A stretch of 64,000 bases of DNA from Parapristionchus giblindavisi. Lineage: Eukaryota; Nematoda; Chromadorea; Rhabditida; Diplogasteridae. Position 1 is the stretch's first letter; every line of letters starts with the position of its first letter. The DNA lies in assembly GCA_943737045.1 (NCBI GenBank), contig CALSFV010000215.1, forward strand, positions 992,001 to 1,056,000, read 5' to 3'. A model generated the notes under the pieces. It made no database searches, had not been told where the DNA came from, and saw only the letters and a list, made by a program, of their open reading frames with translations. The translations under genes were made by a program, and so were the position numbers. Shown here piece after piece: positions 29,855 to 43,100 of this stretch.

Positions 29855-31087
29855 ATCTCTCGTTTTTTTCTCCCAGTGGGATCCCAGCATATCTCCCAGT
29901 GGGGATCTAGCTAGGAAACTAGTGGGAGATTTGCTGGGAGCCCACTAGGATGCTTTCAGGCCCTGGGAGCCCACTGGGAAAGAACCTGGGAAACTAGTGG
30001 GGGAGGGGGCGTGGTCTTGCTCTGTGATACTGTGTACTCGAGAGATATCGTGAAATGATTTTTTTATGACTTTCAAGTGTACCAGATATGAATATATAAG
30101 AAACCGTATAGTATGAAAACCGTATCAACTAACACGAATCACTATAACACTAGAAAACAGTGGAGTACAAAGTAAATCTAACGACATATTAAGAGATTTC
30201 AAAGAATTACAGTGTGGACATGTCTGCATAGGGATCTAGATAATTATATAAAGTTGTAGATCCCATTTTTTGGGGACTGTATTCGTTGGCCTCATTTTGA
30301 GGGGGAATCGGACGACGATCACTCGGAGGTTGTGGTGGACGACGATCACTCTGGGGTGGATGAGGACGACTACCACCGACTGTCTTGAGACACGCATACT
30401 CCTTCCTAGAATGTTACAGTGTTCACGCTATATAAATTTGCTATATAATTAGTTCCTCAAACAGGAAAAGACATTAATCAGCTCACCGTAATATATTGTA
30501 GGATAATTAGAAACCGTTTTACTTTAACATTAATTTACTATCGCAGAAAATTGTATTTTACCTTTCAGTAGTTAGCTTTGAGCTAATTCTTGGTATCTTG
30601 CTCGTAGTTGGCGTATCGGCTTGAGAAATATTTAAATAGCAAAAAAAACCTTCTTCATCGGAATCCGACGTTGATATTGCTTGATGATTAGACATCGATC
30701 CTACTTAACATATAAGCAATTATAGTGATTTAATATTGAATAACCAAAAACAAATTTAGTAATGTAGAAAAACATTTTTGAAAGGCGTCGGCCGCAACGC
30801 GTTCGGCAACGCATCCAAACCCTGGCTATGCCAAATGTATGACCCACGCGTAGTTTTATGCGGGTGGCCGCATGCTTTAGTCTAGGATCCTACTAGGAGG
30901 TTTTCTAGGAAACTAGTAGGAAGAGCTCCGCCCACTTTGCCCTCTCTCATGTCCTGGGAAACTAGTGGGGGAGCTATACCACGCCCACTTTTATAAAAGC
31001 CCACTTTTTTTTATAAAAGCCCACTTTTATTTTTATTTTTTTTTATACAGTATACTGGGATCCCACTGGGAGAAAAAAACGAGAGAT
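29855..31087. mobile_element. Nested 1.2-kb inverted-repeat element
   Basis: About 33-bp inverted ends, ATCTCTCG followed by a T tract and CTCCCAGTGGGATCCCAG, face their complement at 31055-31087. The interior repeats CTGGGAAACTAGTGGG and GGATCCCACTGGG words near both ends (29880-30000 and 30880-31080). It sits inside the larger 28241-32262 inverted repeat, so it probably inserted later or is that element's core. Confidence 0.7.
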
Positions 31088-31178
31088 GTTATTTCAATGT
31101 TAATTGTTTTCAATTATGACTGATTTCTCTAATAAATGTATCTTATCTAACATTAGTTTTGACATTGTACTTCATCAT

Positions 31179-31183
31179 TCCTT

Positions 31184-31247
<64 letters not shown>

Positions 31248-31272
31248 GAAGGTTTGGGGGGGGGGGGGGGGG
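31179..31272 (+). repeat. (GA)n microsatellite followed by a poly-G tract
   Basis: About 64 bp of uninterrupted GA dinucleotides followed, after a short spacer, by about 19 G residues. It lies immediately inside the right arm of the 4-kb inverted repeat. Lengths of such runs are unreliable in assemblies. Confidence 0.9.
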
Positions 31273-32449
31273 GCTCACACTCGTTCTTTGTTGTTCAAAT
31301 GCAACTCTGTTCGCTCAGAGTTTTCTAACATCTCCATTTCGTGTAGTTGTCAGATGTTAGTCTCCCTTCTCCTTTTTTTCTCTCCCTGTCTGTTCACGAA
31401 AGAGCGTGTGGGAGTGAGAGAGCGGATGATGAGCAGTCGCGCGGAGTTGGGGCGCGCGCGTGTAATTTCGATGGCGGATATCTCGGCTCTAAGAGCAGGT
31501 AGGCCTTCACTTCCAAAAACATAAATGTTCAAAAACATTATAAGAAATATTATAAAGATTAATTAACATTACTGAAACGTTTTTTCCACGTGGAAAAGCA
31601 AAATACGGTTTTTTTTCAAATTTTTCGGAACTTGGTGATTTTGTGTTTCATATAACTGTCATATATGGGTATTTTGAGCTCGTAATGTTTTTTCGGATGT
31701 TTTTGAGTCATTTTAGCTCCTTTGCTGTTTCTTGATAAAGGAATAAGCCGAGGTCGCGTCACTAAATAAAGGAATAAGCCGAGGTCGCGTCACTAAAATC
31801 AACGCTTTTTTTTTCCAATTCGGAAATCCTCTGAAACTTGGGTCATTTTTAGACACATATGGGTGCAACAAAACGCGCATAGAAGAAAAGTGCACTTTTT
31901 CCGATTAGGAAAGTTACGTCACTTTTTCATAAAACCGACCGCCCAGCACCGGCGCATGGTCGAAAAATTACGTCATCAACTGGTAAATGTTGCGCAAGAT
32001 CTCCTCTTTCGATGCTTTTTTTGAAAAAGTGCCTATCATTATTTTGAACGGAGTTATGATCATTTTTCTGACGCACACTCGAGCCAAAAAAAACCGTACC
32101 TGCCAACTTTGACCTACCGCTATTCGAAAATGAGAGCAGATATGCAAATTCGGAAAACGCAGTTCGATAGAGCATCGTTCAAAGTACTTATTCTGAATTT
32201 TTCAGGGGGTCGAATTTTCTATGTCCGGGGGGTGGTCGAACCTCTGGCGATTCCTCTCATATAATATTTATCGAATAAAGGATATTTTGCTTGGTTACAA
32301 AATGCTTTTCGCCGTAAGTTCCCGCGGGTCAGTTTTTCTAAAAGTTTGCGCAGCGTAATATTGACTTTATTTTTCGCACAGTAACAAGGCCCGTTACTGT
32401 GCCGAAGGAAAACAAGAAACCTTTCAGGAAATGAGGAAAATTATCGGCC

Positions 32450-32570
32450 GGCCGGTGAATGCGAGAAGGTGGGGAAGGGGGAGGGTTGGGTTTGATGGGC
32501 AGGGTTGGTAGTGGGGAGGGTTGGGTTTGATAGGCAGGGTTGGTAGTGGGGAGGGTTGATGGTATACAAG
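32450..32570 (+). repeat. Short G-rich tandem repeat
   Basis: Units containing GGGTTGGGTTTGATGGGCAG and GGTTGGTAGTGGGGAG recur about two and a half times at a spacing near 43 bp, between the 4-kb inverted repeat and the next TIR element. Confidence 0.7.
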
Positions 32571-32704
32571 TATGGAGCTGGGAAATGAAAAAAAATGTAT
32601 CAAACTATTCCGTCATTGTTTTATGTCAAAAATTCAAAAAATCAGTGATCAAAGATGTGAGGAATAGAATCGAAACATAACCTAATCGTATGTATCGTGA
32701 AAAA

Positions 32705-33793
32705 ATCCAATATCAGTCCAGTCCAGTCCAGTGTACATCAATACATTGCGCAATAGTCCCAACCATCCAGAGATCAAAGATCAACTTGTCCAATGATAAA
32801 ACCCAAAGCACACCTTAACAATGATTCCATTGCATTCCTAGACAATTGGAGTGCTTGGAAATATATCGATTAAGGTGAGGAATAAATAAAGTTCTCTGAC
32901 TTTGTCATAAATGATGTAAGAAGATTCGTATCAAGTTTTCAAGCTAAATTAATAATATACATAGTATTAATTCATAGTAAAAATAGTATAATTTCAGAGG
33001 ACGTCACGCAGAGGGAAGTCTTTTTATTACTTTTTTCACACCTCATCTCAACGACGCCGCGCCGCAATAAAGGGAAGGGTCTTTTTTTATTTTTTATTAT
33101 TTTTTTATTATTTTTAATCTTTTTTTCACAGCTCATCTCAACGACGCCGCGCCGCAACAAAGGGAAGGGTCTTTTTTTTATTTTTTTATTATTTTTTATT
33201 ATTTTTAATCTTTTTTTTACAGCTCATCTCAACGACGCCGCGCCGCAACAAAGGGAAGGGTCTTTTTTTATTTTTTTATTATTTTTTATTATTTTTAATC
33301 TTTTTTTACAGCTCATCTCAACGACGCCGCGCCGCAACAAAGGGAAGGGTCTTTTTTTATTATTTTTATACCATTTTTAATCTTTTTTTTCACAACTCAT
33401 CTCAACGACACCGCGCCGCAGCAAAGGGAAGGGTCGTTTTCATTACTTTTTTATATTTTTTAAATATTTTTTCTTATTTTTATCTAAATTTTTTTCACAG
33501 CTCATCTCAACGACGCCGCGCCGGGAGCAGAGGAGGTAAATATATATATTTTAAATACATTACATTTTCAAAATAATCGATATTCAATAATCAACTAACC
33601 ATACATAAATATATTTATTCTTCGCCTTAATCGATATATTTTCAATCTAACCAGTGGTATGGGAATGTAATGGACTCAATATTAGGGGGTGTACTTTGGG
33701 TGTTTATCATTGGACTAATTGATCTTTGATCTCTGGATGGTCTGGACTATTGCGCAATTGATTGGTGTGTACTGGACTGGACTGGTATTGGAT
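32705..33793. mobile_element. 1.09-kb TIR element enclosing a satellite array
   Basis: Inverted arms of about 130 bp: the left starts ATCCAATATCAGTCCAGTCC and the right ends GGACTGGTATTGGAT. They share TTGCGCAATAGTCC, CCAGAGATCAAAGATCAA and TCCAATGATAAA in mirrored order. Each arm carries the dispersed GATCAAAGATCA word. The centre is a tandem array (32995-33540). No coding region was seen. Confidence 0.8.
32995..33540 (+). repeat. Tandem array of mini-exon-like units (84-105 bp)
   Basis: Six full units start at 33042, 33132, 33223, 33312, 33396 and 33501, plus a degenerate one near 32998. Each has a T-rich tract ending in an acceptor-like CAG (CA at 33042 and 33396), a conserved GC-rich core beginning CTCATCTCAACGACGCCGCG, and then GGTCTTTTT. 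The last core ends GAGGAG followed by a good donor, GTAAAT. The resemblance to repeated exons may be accidental. No start codon or continuing frame was found. Confidence 0.85.
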
Positions 33794-36700
33794 GAAATAT
33801 AAAAATTGAGTGTTCGATTATTCTAAAAAATTATAATTTAACGTAAATAGTGATTAAAACGTAATTTAATTTAATTAGTGATGGGTGCGATTGAAAGGTC
33901 ATGTGTATGCAAATGTAATTAGAAGTATATGAAAATTGACCGACCGGTTAGAAAAAAATGAAATATGAAGATGAAATCACATAATCATAATTATGTATTT
34001 GAATTAACAAATTATATCATCATAATGAAATATGGATTATAATTAACTAATTTGAATTTGAGAAGAGGTTTCGATCTACTTCCAACATAATAACGGTCGA
34101 TCCCACACCAAAAGAACGACCAAGACTGATCTAACATGTTACGATTTGCCTGTCCTCCCACACCCTCCGTACTCAGCCGAATCCACCATGCAATGTTAAA
34201 ATTTTGTGATAATTTTTGGAAAGTGAAAAACGAGCGTTACTTTTGAGTTCATCTTATAGATTGAGGTAGATCAGATGAATCGATAGAACTTACACGGAAG
34301 GAGTCTTCATCTTTCGTGTAGTACTGTGGCTTCCGCCCTTCTCTAGGTCTAAGTCGACTGAGTCAGCAAGGTGAAAACTCTTCTTACGAGTAACAGTAAC
34401 AAGGTGCTTACAAAGCACTGGAGTCATCGAGCGATCGCTGTAATATTGTTAGAATATTTCATTGTTTTGGTGGTTCATTTGTTCGTGTTTTTCCACATCT
34501 CTTATAGTTAGGTGGAAAATGTTTTCTGTAAGGAAAACGCGTTTTATGGAAAACGAATTTGTCTGAGCATACACTACTCGACAGTCTGTTCGACTAGGAT
34601 ACATAAGAGGAAGGAGACGTGTAGGAATAGATACAGTAGCCAGTTTCATGCCGTTCAGTCAGATACGGTAGATGATGATATAGTACCAAGCAAGGGTTTG
34701 TGGCTAGTAACTTGTTGATTGCCAAATTGCAGACTTTTTATTGCCGAATTTGTTTGCCGGCTACGACAAAATGGATACGGTATACGGTATTCTTGAATGA
34801 TTATAGAGAAAGAGAGAGAGAGAGAGAAATGGATTGAGAGAATCCTAGATATGCAAGATAGAACAAGAGCAAGAGAGTGTGTAGGAAGTGGAGAGTGGTT
34901 AGAGATAGAGATTGAGAGAGTGGAGGTAGATCACTGTGGTTATCTAGGCCTTCTTCATTTATTCTTTCACAATTTGTGTGTGATCACCATTAGACCTCGA
35001 TCCCACTCTTGTTTTATTTGTTCGTAATTTTTTATCCCTCCATCATTCGCTTCCCGCTTGCCTCTTTTATGTTGATCTTTGATCTTCCCTTGTCGTCCCT
35101 CGTTACCGTCCTTTCTTTCCTTTAAAAAAACAGTTGGACATATGCCACCTTTGCCACCTTTGCCAGTATCCTCTTCATCGTTCAATACTATTTCTTTGTA
35201 TGACGTCACTACCCTCTTCTGGAAGACCGATTCTCATTTCATTTTATTATTTTATATCAAGGGTTCTGAACACTGACCGTCTTCCAGCAAGGAGTAGTGA
35301 CATCTATGAAATGATGAAAACATTTGCAAAAAGATCAAATTGAGCACTAGGTCGGAACCGATGAATGAGAACCGACTGGATGAAACCTATACTTTGTCTA
35401 TTCATGAGCGCTCGTCTTTCATATGCAAATAGTTTTCATCCAGTCGGTTCTCATTCATCGGTTATCGTCCGACCTAGTGCCATCAAACTATTGTACGTTA
35501 TCCTTTTGTAGATGGAATCATCATCTCATCGTCGTCGTCGAATGTCTCTTCTTCCGATACCAGGACCATCCCATTACATCATTTTCTATTCGTCTTGATA
35601 TCGGAAGCAGCAACATGAGATCGTCTTCTGGACTTGATGATGTGCATCTCAAGAAGTGAAGCTGCTCCCCCCCCCCCCTCATTAAAGAATTAATAAAGAT
35701 TTTGGGGATCATTGTAATTACTAATGGTGTCCAAGCCCGCGAAGTTAAATGGGCAGAGTCAGAATCGGTATATATGTAGGCTCCACCAGGAAGGTGCGGA
35801 GCCTTGCATCGAGGATTCAAATTATTCAATCGATACTGGATAAGCTTAAACTATTCATTGCTCTGTATTATTCTTGTCACAATACAAACAAATACTTTGT
35901 ACATCATGGCTGTGCGGCATTATGCCGAATATGTTGTTTATGCCGGTTTTTCTCATTCCGTTTATGTCGTATCGAAATCGGCAAGAATATTTTATCATTT
36001 TAGATTAGCTCCTTCATCGGTGTTTCGCGGAATCAAATTGTGAAAGTGAGAGACTTCTGTGTGGGAAATAATAAAAATCTAATCATTTTCATCCTCTCAA
36101 TGGCTTAGATGCGTTGGTTGCTTTATCGTTGCTCACAGATATAGATATATAACACAAGTGAGAGGAGTGAAAGAGAGGAACAAAAAGGGGCCGGAGCATT
36201 CTCAAATATGTACTAAATCAGCATCAAATACAACAAAAACTATCATGTTTCTTTAGCCAATATAACGAAGGGACGGAATAATACGTACGTGCCAACAGAC
36301 AAATGTATACAAATAAAGACAGTTAGGCAACAAAGAATACAGAAAGATATGGTTGCGAATGTCTTGATGAGAAATCAATCAATAATTGGGTCATTGTAAA
36401 TCAATAATATGATAGGAGTCAACGATAAATGTATGATGATGATAATAGAAAACGAGTAATCGACATGAATGTGTAGTAATGAAGTAGTATATAATCAGTA
36501 TATTCATGATTACTTACAATTGACTGTGACTGACCATATGAGGTCATATGAATTGTGAACGAAAAGGGGCGGGGCTTCGGCAAATGATAAGAGGCGACCG
36601 AAATATAGACACACAAGGGATAGGGTGGGCAGGAAAGAGAAACAAAGTTTCAGTCAAATACGGTAGATCAATGGATAAGATACATACTATTTACAAGAGA

Positions 36701-37139
36701 GACAAGAAAGGGACGGGACGGTGTCCAAGCCTGATCGGTCACAGCAAATGTCTAATGCAAGAAATGAATGGAAGAGGAGCATGCACAGTAAACGGTTGAG
36801 CAGAAGTAAATATGAGGGGAATAGGAAAGGAAGAGCATCGAAGTAGATCAGAGTAAAAGAGAACCAAAAGGGGAATTATAAATAAGCACCATGAGTACTG
36901 TAAGTTTGAGAATGATAGTCAGATAAAGTAAGAAAACGATGAAGAGGTTTACAAAATACTAGAAACAATAGAATGAATGAATGGAGATATAAAAAAAGGA
37001 AAAAGTCCTATACGAAAAGAGAGTTTACATTTAACCATACTTTAACTGTATATTCATTCAAACCGAGGTACTACAGTAATCAATGATTCAAAATAATGAC
37101 CGGGATGGAATCAGGGATCAGGGTATGGGGTTACGGTAT
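33794..37139. other. Gene-poor interval downstream of the RhoGAP gene
   Basis: 3.3 kb with no exon I could support. It contains a GA microsatellite (about 34802-34825), a 135-bp inverted-repeat element (35345-35479), a C tract near 35669 and the RhoGAP 3' UTR by position. A 45-codon frame at about 35907-36044 followed by AATAAAA was considered and not accepted. Confidence 0.5.
35345..35479. mobile_element. Small palindromic MITE (CACTAGGTCGGA ends), copy 1
   Basis: The inverted ends CACTAGGTCGGAACCGATGA and its near complement enclose a short centre (CTTTGTCTATTCATGAGCGC). The same centre occurs, inverted, in the 60151-60271 element, so the two are one family. No clear target duplication. 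Confidence 0.75.
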
Positions 37140-40100
37140 CTATCGTTGTGAGACAAAAGGGAAGCTGTCACGTGAGGCTATGGATACTCTCTTTCCAGAT
37201 GACGTCATCGATGAACCAGAACCAGAAGAAGTGAGTGAATCACGAATAGTAGTAGAATGATGAAGAGGAGATGATGAATGACTGTTACTTCCTCCACTTT
37301 CTGCTAGAGAATGACGAGATGAACCCAATGAACTCTGAAAAACATAAAATTGATCTTCGATCTATAATCTTCCAACTGTGGTTGACTCAGTCTTTACTAA
37401 TTTTGCTAGATTTAGGCCAATTGATTACTAGAAATGATTTTGCTCATTCATATCGATAACCATGATCGAAATCTTTTGATCTTTATTGTGATTTATATGA
37501 TCTTTTATCTTTCTTACCCTCATGGATGCATTCTCGGCATCAGAAGTTGATTGAATAGCAGCGAAGAGATTGACACGAGCTGCTACCATTCCCTGAAATA
37601 ATATGAATCATCAAATCAATTCGATTCGGTTGTTTAAGATGACGAACAGTCACATTTCTCATTTCTTTCTCATTTACATCATTACATTTCTCACTGAAGA
37701 AAACAACAAAACAAAATAGAAAAAAAACACAACGAAATAATAATACTTTGAAACATGAAACAACCAAGTCTATGGTACAGGTTATCACTATTTAAATATA
37801 ATTATTATTATTCACCTTATTCTTATTCCTCAGCAGTGCCACACTTGGTCTCATTCCCACTTGAGTATGCACATTCAGATCCTATAAAGTATTTTATTAA
37901 ATTAATTATGTTATTTATTTACGATAGTTCTGAAAATGAATGATTAAGCACTATCGTGATTTATTCACTGGAATGGGCCATAGGATATGACTAGACGACC
38001 AGTGACAAACGTGTCTCACACATTATTCATACAGCATTTACTTTATATAAATCTTGATTTGACTCAGTTTCGTTCTTTAATATGTATAAGTTATTTAATA
38101 TAATAAGTAAATGTTATCAACCTTATGGTCATTGGCTTCCAATATAGCAGCTTTGTTCCTATCCGAACATGCAAATTCCTTCTCTCCGAATGAACGTTGA
38201 CGACGTGTCGCCAGTGATGATGGAGGTTCTACAAATACAATTAATCATTTCTAAATATTTCCTTTTAAATTATAATAAAAGGTTTTCAAATACGTCATTT
38301 ATTCCTTCGTGAGCAAATAAGAGTGAAAATGTATCATTACTCAGTTTCGAATAAAAATACAATCAAAGCTCCGAGAGATCAAAGATCAAAAATACTGACT
38401 GAATTGTGGACTATCAAGGGCGGATGCTGATGATCCTCTTCGACCCAATGGAGAATGAATAAGGGATGGAGATGAACGAATTGAGGCTGAAGATAGAGGG
38501 TAAGGTAGGCAACGGACAACGACAACATAGACATAGACAACGGGGAACAATGGAAACATCGTGAAACTATCGCGTCAATCTTCTCTTTGCTTCGGCCTTT
38601 TTCCAATAAATTAAAGCTACTTTAACAAATATACTTGGAATGAGTGATATTGTGACTTAAAATGGCGTGTTAAATTACACAAAACAAGGAAATATAAGAT
38701 TGAGCGAGAACTGAACTATGACATGGTGGCATGACCACCAAAGAAATGAAAAGGCAGTGGCTACACACCTGTATGGTTCCTTGATGATGAAGGAGTAGCA
38801 GTGAGTCTATTCGATAGAGGAGGAAGTGATGGGACAACAAAATGAGGAGATGAGGTTGATGTTGATGATTGAGTTGAAGATTCAGATGGAAGATTAAGAG
38901 GAGATGGAGATGATAATGAGGGAGGAGGCTGAATAGTACTCAACTGTATATCGATTTGTTTGAAAATCATGTTTATGTCTTTTCCAACGCATAAAGTATA
39001 TATTAGTGTCATCCTTTACAATTGTATGGTATTAAATATTTGTTAATTTTGAGAACAACGAATCCAATGATGATACTTTAGATGAAATCATCGACTAACT
39101 ACAGGCATAATTTGAAACCGAAATACTACTGGTTATCCTGTTCAGTGATTTGTCATAACTACAATAGCATCAAAACCAAAAAAAAGATAGCGAAGGAATA
39201 TCGAATGGCATCAACTTTCCCATCGCGTAAACTTGATGCTGTTCACCAATTATCAACATCCCCTTTCAAATTATTCCCCAGTAAGAAATAAATTCATAAA
39301 AATGACAAAAATTCGTCAAACTGAGCGTACCTTGAATAGTTCATCATTATCAATAACAACAGCTCTTTTAGTTGATCGTCTTCTACCAATCATAACTTCA
39401 CTTCTTCCTGATGATACATGTTCATCTACAATAACCATAGGAGGTGAACATTGAGGAAGAGGAGGAGGAGGAGTGGAATGAGACACACTTGATGATGAGG
39501 CCTACAAATGGAAATATTAAATAGTATGCAAGTATTTGGAATTAACTTTCCCCTTCACAAACCGATATATGAATAAGAAGAGAAACGTAAAATCAACAGG
39601 CCACAAATTCTTCAAAACATATGTCAAAACCAGTAACATTCCATCTACCATCGAAAATTCAAAAATATGTTTTTCATACCGTATCATCGACTCTCAATGG
39701 TGATAGGGCTACGGTAGATGATGAAGCTGATGCATCTCCATTGTTCGAACCTGTCATATCATTCATAAGTCTCATCAAAGATGATTTTGGTATACATACC
39801 AAATCTTGATTGTTAACTATAACAATAAAGATCAAAACACAATCGGCACTGTATACTTTGCGCGCTTTAAATATTACAACCCAAAAATAAGTACCTCCAA
39901 TTCCCGATCCAACACTCTTCTTCCTCTTCCAATTCGCCCGTCGATTTCGTGTTTCGATATGACTCTATAAGAAGTGATTAAAATGTCTATTCGATGAATA
40001 GCATGTTGTCCGTTACAACCATACATTTCCGGTACCCTCACCGTTTTATTTTTATATAGTGGGTAATTTTTATCTTAAAAAAGGACCCTTATATAGTGGG

Positions 40101-43100
40101 TAGATGATGAAAATGAGCCGTATAGAGTGGGTCGATCCTCACCTTGTTAGGGCATGAAAATGTATGGTTACAACTCCCGTAATCCTTTTACTCTTTCCCG
40201 TAATCCTTTTCGTTAACCCTTATAAGAGTTGCATTGAAAGATGAAATATGAAATATAATCTAACCAATTCGAGCATAGTCTCACTGGGATAGACTACAGC
40301 AATACCAGTGGTTCTCTGTCCTTCCATCGTTCTGTCCTCATCTTTCAATGTATCGTCTGCCACCTTAACAGTATCTTGTTAACAAAAGATAAGCTTCATA
40401 CATTTTCATACCCCCACAATGTGAAGATCGACCCACTGTGTATGGCTCATGTTCAGGATCGACCCACTATATAAAGCTCGTTTTTTATGCGAAAGATTAC
40501 TATTTAAGCGAAAAATAATGATTTTTCTAGATCGACCCATTATATTAAAAAAAAATTGGTGAGCGCGCCGAAAATGTAATGTATGTTAAGCTTGAAACCT
40601 CCACTATATTTACTGCATAAGTCCTCCTATGCAAATCGTTGTATCCCAAATCGATAAAATCACGTTTTGGATTCGATGGCTGCACAGTTTACACAACATA
40701 CCTCATCATAGTATGTACAATCATCATCATAATCATCATCGACGTGATCGTCAGTCTTCCTTCTGGAGACAACACGACGAATCACACGAGAATTCTCCTG
40801 AACAACAAAGATTATAGATGGACTTTAATCAATAACAAACAACACCTAAATGGTGTCCATATATTCTTTTTCTGTATTATTTTAATAATAATAATAATAA
40901 TAATAATAATATATCGATTAGGATATCCCAAAAGAAATAAAATAACCTTATCATCAGCAGCCGAGAGTGTAGCTCGTCTCAATGGTCCCTTTAGTCCAGA
41001 GTGGACTGTATTTGGTTGATTACGTCTGAAATCAGTTCATATATCATATCTTGCAAAAATAAAATAAATGAAATAATTCAATTAATAATTAATCAATTTT
41101 CAGCAGCTGATTCCAAGTTTCATAGACTTATATTATAATCAAAATGAAGGGTAGAAGCAGTTGATACTTCGTTCGCATTCTTGAGAAAAACAACGGTTAA
41201 ATTAGTGCCATCAATAACACAACAAAGTACACTGTAATCATATGATATCTGACCTCAATGCCAATCCAGTCTTGATAGGAGTCGTGTGTCGTCTCACTCT
41301 ATTCAGAGGGAATTTGTGTTGAGGATTGAGATATTCTTCACCCAATATCGACACAGGTTCATCACGAATCTACAATTATATATTTATTATATATGTCTTA
41401 TATTATATTAAACACTCAGACATTGTACAGTTCTGCCATAGAAACTCTTTAATTTTCTGTATACGTTTTTTTATTTCCAATTCTAAACGATTTAAGACGA
41501 AAATGAGAATATCATTGAACGGATTTCAATATCAGTGCAAGGATCTTCATTAACCTTTTCCTTAATAGCTATAATGTACATGCAAACAATAATTGTAATC
41601 AATATTCTCTAAATAACCAACCCTTCTTGGTAGTGGTTGTGTGTGCATTTCACCCACGGTAATGGTCGCTGAACGAATCGGAACTGCAAAAGATTTTATG
41701 TAATTAAAAAGTAGACATCTTTTATTCAGTACAATACAAGAATAGAATGTGTTTATTCTGTATCCTCGTTACCGAGAGTATATACATTCTCAATCCTCTC
41801 AATGACTTACCATTACCACTCATCTGTTTCGGAGGTTGTGTGGTCCTTGGAGGTGGAGTGGGTGGAGGTGCAGACGGACGAGATAAAGGTGGATGAGGAT
41901 GAGGAGTTGACTGGTGCTGAACGATTAACATTTTTGCAGATTCTTGAAAAAGTGAAATAACGAGCAAACTATATTTATGAATAAATGTTGAGATTATTCA
42001 AATGGATAAAACTTTTATCACGCTCTAGTAGGCAAAGTGATAGTAAATGTATGAAATGAAAATATAGCAAATGCTCTTATTACTACAAAATTCTAAAAAA
42101 AAAGATCAATCTGAATAACAATCATGGTGAATTCTAGTTTCATGTCTATCCAATAACAGATGAACAAAAATGTTTGTTGATTTGATGTAACCTAGATTTG
42201 TTAAAGCTATTACTGAAAAGGGTTTATGAAGATCATACATTTTCGGTACCCTCGCCGTTTATTTTTATAGTGGGTCAATTCTCGAAATAGGGTGGGTTGA
42301 TTCACAAATTCGTTATTTTCGCTTAAACATCGTCATTTTTAGCCTTTTTTTATCAAGTGGCCTTATATAATGGGTCAATCCTCGCACAGCGAGGGAATGG
42401 CAATGTATGATGAAGATCCTTGCATGAAAAGTTTTCCTACAGCAGCATTGTCTATCATTTCATTGCTCCCCGTGCAATTTTGGCAAATATTTATTTTCAA
42501 TCATATTTCACTAAAGCATCTTCATGATTAAAAAAATTTAAAATGTCCACTACAACGTACGATGTTCCCGTAATGACAGTTGTTATTATTATCCTCAACA
42601 TGCTCATCAAAACTATTATTGTATTAACCTTGATGGAAGGTTGTCTAGGTGGAGGTGGAGCAGTTCTCGAATGTGATCCATGTCTATCACGATGATTATG
42701 ATTACTGCTTGTAGATCCCATTGAAGTGTGCACATCGTCAACTTCCAACTTAAAACACAATACTGCATTGTCTAAAGATAAGTAAACTACTCGCATGCGA
42801 GACTACAAAAAGACAACACAATAAGAATGGAATGAAAACTAACAACAAGCATTCTCTTGTGTGGACTTCGTCTTCGTGTGGCTGAGGGAGGAGCATCGAG
42901 AGAATGAACACGAATGGGAGATGTACCACGACTACAATGATTGTTACCATCAAAACCATAAACATGCCAATTTTATTTACTTAAACAGCTTTTTCTTTAC
43001 TACATGATCAATATGACAAATAGGCAGAAAGAACAGCATCTACAGTACTCCCAAGTATTCGTTAATCGATAACGATGAAATATTGATTGAATCACAATCG

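Larger units (their letters stand above)
28241..32262. mobile_element. 4.0-kb inverted-repeat element with 0.93-kb arms
   Basis: Left arm 28241-29170 and right arm 31309-32262 are highly similar inverted copies, starting TATATGAGAGGAATCGC and ending with its near complement. The right arm carries an extra 31-bp tandem duplication (31741-31802) and small changes. The 2.1-kb centre holds a tRNA-like B box, a second nested inverted repeat (29855-31087), a GA microsatellite and a G tract. No transposase was found. Arm length and centre fit a foldback-type element. A target duplication could not be fixed. Confidence 0.82.

Noticed and set aside
32972..33160. Minus-strand frame with repeated LLRRGVVEM
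   Set aside because: A translation of the satellite units; the repeat does not continue in one frame and the unit length varies between 84 and 105 bp.
35728..35790. Segment resembling part of a 5S rRNA (CGAAGTTAAATGGGC region)
   Set aside because: Only a few short words match; the rest of the 5S sequence and its internal promoter are absent.
35749..36044. 79-84-codon plus-strand frames followed by AATAAAA
   Set aside because: No recognisable protein, no upstream splice or promoter context, and two frames are equally open; insufficient support for a small gene.
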